Shown piece by piece: positions 7,911-14,628 of a stretch of 14,628 bases of DNA. Source of the stretch: Zygnema cylindricum (lineage: Eukaryota; Streptophyta; Zygnematophyceae; Zygnematales; Zygnemataceae); assembly GCA_037447655.1 (NCBI GenBank), contig JBBHKE010003296.1, positions 1-14,628 of the forward strand, written 5' to 3'. Position 1 is the stretch's first letter. The number at the start of each line of letters is the position of its first letter. The position numbers and the translations under genes were made by a program. The notes under the pieces are model-generated. The model saw nothing but the letters and a program-made list of their open reading frames with translations, was not told the origin of the DNA and did no database searches.

Positions 7911-10900
7911 GTGAGAAGCTCTCTCTCTGTCCCTCTCTTATTCTCTCCCTCATTATATATAGCAATCATATGTGACTTTGATTCATAGATCCACTCAAGA
8001 TGTAGGTATTTTTGATTTTTATTCATCCATTTTCATGCTTATCCATATTTTGTTTTTCTTTTCTGGTCGTCGTCCGTATATTCTTAATCAGATCCTGGTG
8101 CTTAAATGATTTGTTTTTTGTGGAGATGTATGATGTGAAATGCTGAGATTTGTATATGCAGTGTCGTTATTGTGGATGAAATTGACATTTTACAATTGCT
8201 TAAATTGTTGTTATTTGTTATGGTTATTTTATCTTTATCTGTCAGACTATTGATTAGATTGAGAAGCCATCAATTATAAACAAGTCTGGTTTTTACATCA
8301 GGCGATCTAAACATGACAACTTCTTTTTTATCATCAAATTTTGTCTATTGGTTAGTTTTCACTTTCTTTCGGAATCCTACCTTCGACCGTCGCTATTATT
8401 TTTATGTTATTATTTTATTTTAGTTTTTTGTCTCCTCTGCCCTCCATTCTTAGCTCTCATCCTGTGCTGACGTTACATTCTCTCTCCATCTCTCCCCTCC
8501 AATTTTTGTTCATTTTCCTCTCTCTCTCTCTCTTTTTTGCCACCTTATGCATCTCTCTCTGTCGTTCCTCTGATCCCTTTTTTTTCCCCCTCGACCGCAT
8601 TCTCATTCCCTTTTTGACCTCATTCTACCTTTTTTTTTTCCCTGTTTGACCTCATTCTCTCTCTCTTTTGACCTCATTCGTTCTCTGTCCTGATCTCAAT
8701 TCTCTCTCTTTTTTGTTTTTGCAGACTACTGGCTACGTTGGTTCAGATGATCTGGAAGGGGCTTTGACTGGAGCTGACGTGGTCATCATTCCAGCTGGCG
8801 TCCCCAGAAAGCCCGGAATGACTCGTGATGATCTTTTTAAGATTAATGCAGGCATTGTGCAGGGACTCTCTGAAGGAGTTGCAAAGTATTGTCCAAAGGT
8901 ATTTCCTTTTCTTTACTGTTTTTCTGCTCTTTTGCCAACAACTTTCTGCACCGTTTTCCTGCTTTTTCTGCACCATTATACTGCACCATTTTTCTTCCTT
9001 TTGCACCAGTTTTTTTTTTTTTTGAATGCATCTCAGTTTTACTGCATCATTTGACTGCGTTTTTGCAATGTAACTTAACAACATAAGACCATGTCGTCTA
9101 TTTTTGAGGTGTGACACAAGCTTGAGCAGTTGACATTTAACTTATTAAAATAGAGTGGGGCATTGGTCAAGAGCTGTTTTCTGTAAACAATTCTAATGTA
9201 TTTTTCAGAAGAATCGTTTTGAAAATACAGATGACGCTGAACTTGAGTGAATTGCACCCAACTTTGTTGAACCTCTCTTCATTTTTTTTTTTTCTGATGA
9301 AGCTGGATTTGACTATACTCATTAATGACGAAGAGCCCCTCCCAGATTTATGGTGACATTATGCAAGGTCTACCTGTAGCAGTTATTCTTATTAATTTAG
9401 AGATAATACTGGTTTGGCGGTGTTGGTGATATATTGTTCCTTTTTCTCACTGCTTTTTTTGGGCTGTGACAATTAGGAGGTACTATGACTTGCATAGTAC
9501 CTTCCAATACTGGTTTGATTATTTAGAGATTGCCTGCATCAGAAAGTAGTAGCTGAATGGATTATAAATGTATCGATTCCTTTTTATCTTGGTATATTGA
9601 CGATGGCCTTTAAAACTGACTTTTTTTGTTCTTTTCCGGCAGGCTTTGGTTGCTATGATCAGCAATCCCGTGAACTCGACTGTTCCAATTGCTGCTGAAG
9701 TATTTAAGAAGGCTGGCACTTATGATCCAAAGAGGTTATTTGGTGTCACAACTCTTGATGTTGTGAGGGCAAAAACTTTTTACGCGAGTGCGAAAGGCTT
9801 GAATGTGAAAGGTAAGAATTTAAAAAAAATAAAAAAATCATGCACATTTTATTAATGTGCTCGACAGTTGTTTTGTTAACTGGCGCCAATTAAAGGTATA
9901 AATGTCTGAAATTCACCAAATTAATCTGTTATTTCTGAAATTCACCAAATTAATCTGTTTTGGCTTTTTATTTCCCTGATTGTACGGAGGGAATTGTGAT
10001 TTGAACTTGTTTCGGTAGGGCTTGCTATCAATGGCTCGTCTCTGTTCAAGTTATTTGGGCAGGGCTTTTTGAGCAATTACTCATATGCTATTACTAGTGC
10101 TACTGGCCAGTAATAGCAGTAATTGTACGGAAGCTATTTCATTTTCACAGCAATCGCGCAGGAAATTGTGAATGTACAGTTTTCTGTATGATTACTGCGA
10201 TTAATGGCCAGTAGGGCTAGATTTGCCATTATTAGATTTAATAGTACTGATTCGGTTGTGACTTTTTCTGGCCGAAATTCATGAAGTAGTGTTATTTTAA
10301 GGGACTGGACTAAGACTTGCCATGACTCCTTGAACTAAGCTAGTATTTTATGTTCTAATTTCACATTGACAGTAATAAATCCTTTACGTTAATAACGATG
10401 GGCAATGTAGTAATTGAACTATGTGGAATTACCTTATAAAATATTTTTTGCTCAGTTGGTAGAACAAATCAGCTGATTTTTTTAGCTAACATCAGCAACT
10501 ACTTTGAAAAATATACAGATGTCGATGTTCCGGTTGTCGGAGGTCATGCTGGTATTACCATCATTCCTTTGTTCTCACAGGTATAACCTCTTTTCATAAT
10601 TATACTCATTTGCTTGGATTATGGGATTGTTTTTTCTCTTCTAGTATTTTTTTAGCGCTTAATGCTTGCAGAAAGTTTATTTTCAAGTTTTACTCAGTAT
10701 CTCAATCATTTCAAATTTTGTGGACTATTTCTGAACTTTAAAGTACATTTGCTTAAGAAATCTTTCACGTTTTCTCACGTTTTCACATTTTTTTTTCTGT
10801 CTTCCACAATTTTATCACATTTTTTTGGGCTTTCACGTTTCAGCATAGTCTTACACAAGTTGTTTTTATGTTGGTTTTAGGCATCACCTTTAGTGGAGCT

Positions 10901-12654
10901 CTCTCCTGAGGAACTTGACGCTTTGACCAAGAGAACACAGGATGGTGGTACAGAGGTAGTACAGGCAAAGGCAGGAAAGGGATCGGCGACTTTGTCTATG
11001 GCGTAAGTGGACTGGGCTAAAAACTTTCCTATCACTTTTGGTGAGAGTGAGGGGGAGAGGGAGAGGCAGGGAAGGGATCAGCGACTTCCATGGTGTATGT
11101 GACTGCGTCAAAGCCTTTTCCACTTTGGTGAGGGGGAGGGAGAGGGGGAGGGGGAGGGGGAGGGGGGGGAGAGGGGGATTGGGGAGATGGAGAGGGAGAA
11201 ACAAAAAGAAGACAAAACTTTATGTACGACGCACATTAGGATTGAATGCCTGCTTATTCTGTCTTGCAAGGTCTGTTCTTTATTGTGAAGCGAGGTAAAT
11301 TAACTATTGTGTTATCCTGTATTTTTCTGATATTAACGAAAGTGGTTTTATGTTGTGAAATGCAGTTATGCTGGAGCTCTATTTGCGGAGTCGCTGTTGA
11401 AGGGTCTCCATGGAACTCCAGTTACTGAGTGTACATATGTTGCATCAACCGTCACTGAGGTTCCTTTCTTCGCCTCCAAGGTAAGTCGGAAACATCATCA
11501 CTGGTAGTTGGTCAATGGGTGCAAGGTCTATGGGAATCAGAAGGTTTCATTTCTTGCTGAAACTCCTTCATTTCTCATTTCTCATTTCTTAGGACATGGT
11601 CAATATCGGGATTATTTCAGCCTCGAGATTGTGTATCAAACTTTCTTATTCATATGCCCTACTGTTGAATGCTACGCTGCCCATGGCTATTAAAGTCAGT
11701 GCATTATTAGGATTAACTGCACAAAATGATGTTTTCAGCGGGGGTCATTATGGGTGCCTTAACTAAACAGCGTAATAAACACTGATTTATGATTTTGGGT
11801 TAGAAAACAACTCACTCAAAATAGAGTGGGTAACTCTAATAGCGAGCAACTTAGTAGATCTGGGGGCTATCGTCTAAGAATGGACCAGAAATGTTTTAAA
11901 TGATGGCCCAGAATTGGATTAAAACCAGAACTGTCAATGTAGTCAATGTGTACTTGATCATGTATGATTGAAGCAAAATGCTTAAAACCCATGGGAAGCA
12001 GCAGAATGTCCACAGGAAACATTCATGAAGAATTTTGTCCCAAAAACCAGGCTTTATAGCTGAAGCATATGTAAAGGTAACAAATGAACGAGAAGGTTCT
12101 GGGTCCCTTAGTGATTGGTGAACCTTGTGGGAGTTCTGTTGACCTCTGCCAGATCAGCTAGCTAAATTATAATGGACTACTGTTGGAATAATGGTTATCT
12201 TTCATTGACCAGGTTATTGTTGGATAATTTATTGTCTTTCATTGACTTGGCTTTTGTCCAAATAGTTATTACTATGTCGGAAAGACAACAGTAATCTAAA
12301 ACGACAGTTATATTCTAACAATGTTACAGTTGGAACAATTGTTATCTTCAATCATCCTGGATTATTGTTTTATTAACCGATATCTTGCAACTGATATGTT
12401 TTATTGACCAGCTTACTATTCTACTGACTGATATCTCATAACTGTCATCTGAACCGTCATCTTGTAACTGTTATCTTATAACTGTTATCTCATAACTGTT
12501 ATACTTCATGGACCAGGTCACTTTGGGACCTAACGGAGCGGAAACAGTCCACGATCTCGGGCCTCTGACCGACTACGAGTCGAAAGCTTTGAAGGAAGCA
12601 ATCCCCGAATTACACGCTTCCATTCAGAAGGGTGTGGACTTTATCACCGGCTAA
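7686..12654 (+). CDS. MDH: NAD-dependent malate dehydrogenase, mitochondrial type, seven exons
   Basis: The enzyme reversibly oxidises malate to oxaloacetate with NAD in the citric acid cycle. Joining 7686-7910, 8725-8898, 9643-9811, 10519-10580, 10881-11002, 11366-11480 and 12517-12654 gives 1005 nt, i.e. 334 residues plus TAA, close to the usual 330-345 of mitochondrial MDH. All six introns are GT-AG, in phases 0, 0, 1, 0, 2, 0. The basic, Ser/Ala-rich N-terminus (R5, K6, R13; no acid before E22) with an RQYSAS stretch looks like a mitochondrial presequence. Family landmarks are all present: Rossmann glycines G30/G33/G34/G36, D56 for the NAD ribose, substrate arginines R103 and R109 in the [10 protein letters not shown] loop, N141, catalytic D172 with R175, and H199 in GGHAG. 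There is no C-terminal SKL-type signal and no PTS2, so peroxisomal location is unlikely. The start is the only in-frame ATG after an in-frame TGA at 7497-7499, and it has A at -3. The C-terminal half resembles plant rather than animal enzymes. Confidence 0.96.
7911..8724 (+). other. MDH intron 1
   Basis: 814 nt, GTGAGA donor and TTTTTGCAG acceptor. The last 300 nt are strongly pyrimidine-rich. They include three degenerate copies of a TTTGACCTCATTCT motif around 8612-8685, which look like local slippage duplications. No coding signal or RNA gene seen. Confidence 0.9.
8725..8898 (+). other. MDH: MDH exon 2
   Basis: Encodes residues 76-133. It holds the [19 protein letters not shown] region, i.e. 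the mobile active-site loop with R103 and R109 that bind the dicarboxylate substrate, and ends at KYCPK. Phase 0 at both ends; donor AAG/GTATTT. Confidence 0.95.
8899..9642 (+). other. MDH intron 2
   Basis: 744 nt, donor GTATTT and acceptor CCGGCAG. The 5' part (8940-9070) is T-rich with degenerate CTGCACCATT repeats. A strong short inverted repeat sits at 9476-9504 (listed separately). No gene seen inside. Confidence 0.9.
9476..9504. repeat. Short hairpin in intron 2
   Basis: GGTACTATG (9479-9487) and CATAGTACC (9493-9501) are perfect reverse complements around a 5-nt loop. Near-pairing extends the stem to about 12-13 bp. It could form a stem-loop in the intron RNA; function unknown. Confidence 0.7.
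9643..9811 (+). other. MDH: MDH exon 3
   Basis: Encodes residues 134-189 plus the first base of codon 190. It includes the SNPVN motif (N141), the plant-like [17 protein letters not shown] segment and the LDVVRA motif with catalytic D172 and substrate-binding R175. The donor is AAAG/GTAAGA, a near-consensus site leaving phase 1. Confidence 0.94.
9905..9959 (+). repeat. Perfect tandem duplication in intron 3
   Basis: The 26 nt at 9905-9930, beginning TCTGAAATTCACC, are repeated without change at 9934-9959, a 29-nt period. Perfect identity in an intron suggests a recent duplication, possibly variable between individuals. Confidence 0.9.
10074..10214. repeat. Nested and competing inverted repeats in intron 3
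   Basis: CAATTACT (10074-10081) and GCTATTACT (10087-10095) are perfect complements of AGTAATTG (10118-10125) and AGTAATAGC (10109-10117), giving a 17-bp stem with a 5-nt bulge. The arm 10100-10123 also matches the reverse complement of 10191-10214 at 22 of 24 positions. The outer arms begin and end at TA within TACTGGCC / GGCCAGTA, so this may be a second tiny MITE. Confidence 0.7.
10218..10409. mobile_element. Probable degenerate copy of the small inverted-repeat element, in MDH intron 3
   Basis: The right end, GTTAATAACGATGGGCAATG followed by TA at 10408-10409, closely matches the right end of the complete copy at 2731-2932. The left end at 10218 (TAGATTTGCCATTATTAG) is a weak match. The implied length of 192 bp fits the family. 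The right terminus is fairly secure; the left boundary is a guess. Confidence 0.4.
10519..10580 (+). other. MDH: MDH exon 4
   Basis: Only 62 nt; completes codon 190 (Asp) and encodes through residue 210. It carries [21 protein letters not shown]-type sequence with catalytic H199. This acceptor keeps the spacing between LDVVRA and GGHAG equal to that of known MDHs. Using the upstream AG (ending 10485) would add 11 in-frame residues. Confidence 0.8.
10581..10880 (+). other. MDH intron 4
   Basis: 300 nt, donor GTATAA and acceptor GGTTTTAG. T-rich, with short TTTTCACGTTT-like repeats at about 10764-10840. Nothing else seen. Confidence 0.9.
10881..11002 (+). other. MDH: MDH exon 5
   Basis: Encodes residues 211-250 plus two bases of codon 251, including the strongly plant-like [12 protein letters not shown] and [11 protein letters not shown] segments. 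The donor is ATGGC/GTAAGT, a consensus site; missing it gives an immediate TAA stop. The last 34 nt are part of a duplication that continues into intron 5. Confidence 0.93.
10969..11133 (+). repeat. Duplicated exon 5 end and donor, two copies offset by 95 nt
   Basis: Copy 1 (10969 to about 11046) spans the end of exon 5, the true donor and the following 40 nt. Copy 2 (11064-11133) lies wholly in intron 5. Both share AGGCAGG.AAGGGATC.GCG, the following ACTT, ATGG.GTA.GTG and TTTGGTGAG in the same order, with small gaps. Copy 2 still reads AGKGSAT-SM in one frame and keeps a donor-like GTATGT where copy 1 has GTAAGT. GA tracts flank copy 2 on both sides, so slippage or unequal exchange is a likely origin. 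Confidence 0.8.
11003..11365 (+). other. MDH intron 5
   Basis: 363 nt, GTAAGT donor and AATGCAG acceptor. Much of it is GA-rich microsatellite plus a degenerate copy of the exon 5 end (11064-11133). The last 170 nt are unremarkable. Confidence 0.9.
11040..11204 (+). repeat. GA-rich microsatellite tracts in intron 5
   Basis: Two polypurine blocks, about 11041-11079 and 11130-11204, made of GGGAG/GGGGAG units and interrupted by the exon 5 duplicate. Length is probably unstable. Confidence 0.85.
11366..11480 (+). other. MDH: MDH exon 6
   Basis: The first base completes codon 251 (Ala), then residues 252-289: [14 protein letters not shown] and the plant-type [12 protein letters not shown] block. 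The donor AAG/GTAAGT leaves phase 0. Confidence 0.95.
11673..11853 (-). mobile_element. Small inverted-repeat element (MITE-like), antisense copy in MDH intron 6
   Basis: The left end TACGCTGCCCATGGCTATTA and the right end, where TAACTCTAATAGCG precedes a decayed tail, match the terminal repeats of the copies at 380-578 and 2731-2932. The reverse complement aligns with those copies along its length: the TTAGAGT start, GAGTGAGT..TTTT, ACCCAAAATCATAAAT, TTTAGTTAAG, CAGTTAATCCTAAT and the CATGGGCAGCGTA end. At about 181 bp it has no coding capacity, so it is non-autonomous. The ACGT core found in other copies is lost here. Confidence 0.78.
12432..12499 (+). repeat. 14-nt tandem array before the exon 7 acceptor
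   Basis: Five adjoining units close to TATCTCATAACTGT (12432-12445, 12446-12457, 12458-12471, 12472-12485, 12486-12499). Four are 14 nt and one is 12 nt. Looser copies of the same words run back to about 12180. The array ends 17 nt before the acceptor. Confidence 0.85.
12517..12654 (+). other. MDH: MDH exon 7 (coding part)
   Basis: Encodes residues 290-334 and the TAA stop: [20 protein letters not shown], then the C-terminal helix ending [11 protein letters not shown]. This matches the family C-terminus in length and pattern. No targeting tripeptide at the end. Confidence 0.95.
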
Positions 12655-14628
12655 ATTTTCTCACTCAAACAGAAACTCAAGAAACCTTTTTTTTAGTCTA
12701 GAGGCAACAGAGCCGATGGGTCGCACAGATATACTCGAAGGATTACTATTTTTTATAATTACGAATATCTTGTGTTCCTGTCTTTTTTTACGTGATGCTA
12801 TTCTTGGCTAAGCAGTCGGTGTTCTTTTTATTGTAACACTCAAAGAGATGACCCCGAGAATCGAAATACCCATGAGATGAGGTTTAGATTTCAATTTTGA
12901 TATTGGTTACCGTGTAGCCTGGGCCTCATAGACATCAGAAAAAGGTGAAAACCCCACCTCTATGGCAAGAATATGGCACAGGTAGATAATGATTTTTAGT
13001 GAATTGTTAACTACTGTGAAGCAACGTGAAATTCATCTATGGATTTTTCAGTAATACATGTTGGACAACTCGATTGCTCTCTTTTTTACTCAAACAACTC
13101 AGTAGACAGTTGACAAGGGGAGCTGTGTTGACCTAGTGGATGTGAAAGTAAATTTAGCGTCTCTTGAAGTGTTATTGGCACATTTTCTTGAAAGACAGGT
13201 GAGTGACATGGTTGAATTTTCTTGTTGTGATGAGGTATTTTATTAGTGTTGCTCCACTAAAATGTTTCAGTGTCTTTTGGTTTTTGAGTATATAATGTAG
13301 CATTAATGATGTCAGTTGGTTTTTTCTCGAGTTAGTTCAGTAAGGCCATGTGTCAAAGTAACGGTTTTTACTGTCGTTTTTGTCAAAAACTCGGTGCCGT
13401 ACCGCTTAAGTTACGACGGCACAAAGAAATTGAAAAAAGTAAGAAGTACATTTTGCGTCGTCGACATTAGAATCTATGTGTTTTTAGATCCACGGCCACG
13501 TCAATAAACGTAATTTTCAAACTTTATTTTAAATCACATCGGCAATGTGTTTTAAAGTAAAGTATAACCGCTAAATAAATAGGAACACATCATAAGTTTC
13601 TACGTGTCATAAGTTTTCAAAATTTTCTAACGATTGTAGGTGACGATGAAAAGTTCACGATTTGTTCTGTTTTGTACATTTGCATTTAGGATATTAAGGT
13701 AAAGTCTAAAATTTGTGTTGTTTTTTCCGTTTGCAACCGCTTCGGATTTGCTTTTGTAACGGTCTGAACATTCCGATGCCATTTCACGTCGACCTTACAA
13801 GAGACGTAAAGGCAAGGCGTATCTTCTTCAACCATGAAATGGCTCAGGTTGGAAAGGTGGTACGTCTACATTGTCATTGGGAGACACCCTCGTTTATTAT
13901 CCGACGTGTCGCGGCTCAAGTAATTGTGTAAATGGCGATGTACCTCTCGAGTTACATCACCAGTTACATAAACTTTTGAATGCTTCGCTAATGAACATTC
14001 AGCGGTCATTGTTATCTCCCAGACCTCTGGAGCATTTTGGCAAGATTCTCTGTAATGTTGTTTGCGCATTAAAACAAAATAATAGCGAAGTACGGTGAGG
14101 TCCTGTTTTTCGTAAATAACCTCACTTTTTGTCCGATGGAACTGCACCCTTATTACACATAATAAACATGTAATAGATAGACACCCTTAATATACATAAA
14201 TAAGAGACACTATCCATCACCCATAGAATAAACTCAATCCCTCCCACCGTAAATAGTGTGGAAAAATTCTATCTGTAGGCGCAGGTTATATAAGGTTTGC
14301 ACATAATTTAGTGTGGATTGCAATAACCACTAAAAACAAAACATGTGGATTACAAGGATGCATAAAGATCTTGAAATTTTTTCCTTGGTTTTACATTTTT
14401 GAACATGAATTAGTGGTGAAACATACTTAATTTTATTCCACACTAATCATAGGCAGCCAGAAATTTATAATATGTGGTTTTCTCATTTGGATTCCGGAAT
14501 TTTTGGTCTTAGTTACGGAATATGAAGGTGGATCTTTTTTAAACTAATTACGAAAGCTTACCTGGAAAAGCTATATCATTTCAAAAATAATCTGCAAAAA
14601 AATAGGTGTGTAAGTATGTATGTATGTG
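12655..14628. other. MDH 3' UTR and downstream spacer, no gene recognised
   Basis: The first 200-300 nt are T-rich and should hold the MDH 3' UTR. A TGTAA word at 12832-12836 and T-runs are weak candidates for polyadenylation signals, and no AATAAA was seen close to the stop. Overlapping 60-93 codon frames on both strands at 13316-14147 show no known family. Three TAGTGTGGA words lie near 14255, 14309 and (inverted) 14437. Confidence 0.5.

Larger units (their letters stand above)
9812..10518 (+). other. MDH intron 3
   Basis: 707 nt if the acceptor is ATACAG at 10513-10518. It holds a 26-nt perfect direct repeat (9905-9959), a complex inverted repeat (10074-10214) and a probable degenerate copy of the local small transposon (about 10218-10409). 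A CTAAC branch-site-like sequence at 10486-10490 lies about 29 nt before the chosen acceptor. A second possible acceptor, TTTTTTTAG, ends at 10485. Confidence 0.8.
11481..12516 (+). other. MDH intron 6
   Basis: 1036 nt, the longest intron, with donor GTAAGT and acceptor GGACCAG. It contains an antisense copy of the small transposon (11673-11853) and, just before the acceptor, a 14-nt tandem array (12432-12499). The acceptor lacks a strong pyrimidine tract. Confidence 0.88.

Noticed and set aside
8378-8405. Possible left end of another transposon copy in intron 1 (TACCTTCGACCGTCGCTATT)
   Set aside because: The terminus-like word is present but no matching right end or interior was found.
10486-10518. 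Treating the 33 nt after the upstream AG as part of the main exon 4
   Set aside because: It would insert 11 residues where the family has none. Kept only as a possible alternative form.
7686-12654. Peroxisomal/glyoxysomal or cytosolic MDH
   Set aside because: No PTS2 (R-L-x5-H-L type) in the N-terminus and no SKL at the end. Cytosolic MDH has a different sequence type, and the basic presequence fits mitochondria best.
13316-14147. Open frames of 60-93 codons on both strands downstream of MDH
   Set aside because: They overlap on opposite strands, show no recognisable domain and no convincing splice partners. They could be an unrecognised exon but I cannot support it.

Overview
The window is nuclear DNA from a eukaryote and holds one confidently recognised gene: a seven-exon, NAD-dependent malate dehydrogenase (plus strand, 7686-12654, 334 residues once spliced). 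The mature protein looks most like the green-plant mitochondrial type (for example the [12 protein letters not shown] stretch and the C-terminal STVTE/PFFASKV block). The predicted N-terminus looks like a mitochondrial presequence. I infer a streptophyte, perhaps a charophyte alga or early-diverging land plant. Introns of 300-1036 nt, AT-rich spacers, microsatellites and many small transposon remnants fit that, but the species cannot be fixed from this window.

Layout. 1-7685 is a gene-poor spacer. It carries GA/CT microsatellites, a telomere-like tract, several tandem repeats and at least seven copies or fragments of a roughly 180-220 bp inverted-repeat element (MITE-like, TA at the ends, terminal core resembling CGCTATTAG). 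7686-12654 is the malate dehydrogenase gene. Two more copies of the element family lie in its introns 3 and 6, the intron 6 copy in antisense. 12655-14628 is a downstream spacer in which I recognise no gene.

The most interesting points are these. (1) The small-transposon family: most copies with an intact interior keep an ACGT-core palindrome-like motif (a perfect G-box in one copy). (2) A 95-nt-offset duplication of the end of exon 5, including its splice donor, inside intron 5. (3) Two in-frame candidate acceptors 33 nt apart before exon 4, which would add 11 residues close to the catalytic histidine. (4) A stretch of intron 3 that can fold into two mutually exclusive hairpins.

There is no evidence for an operon, a multi-gene system or an RNA gene. 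Exon boundaries were placed by reading frame, GT-AG rules and remembered family conservation. No alignment, search or folding program was run.
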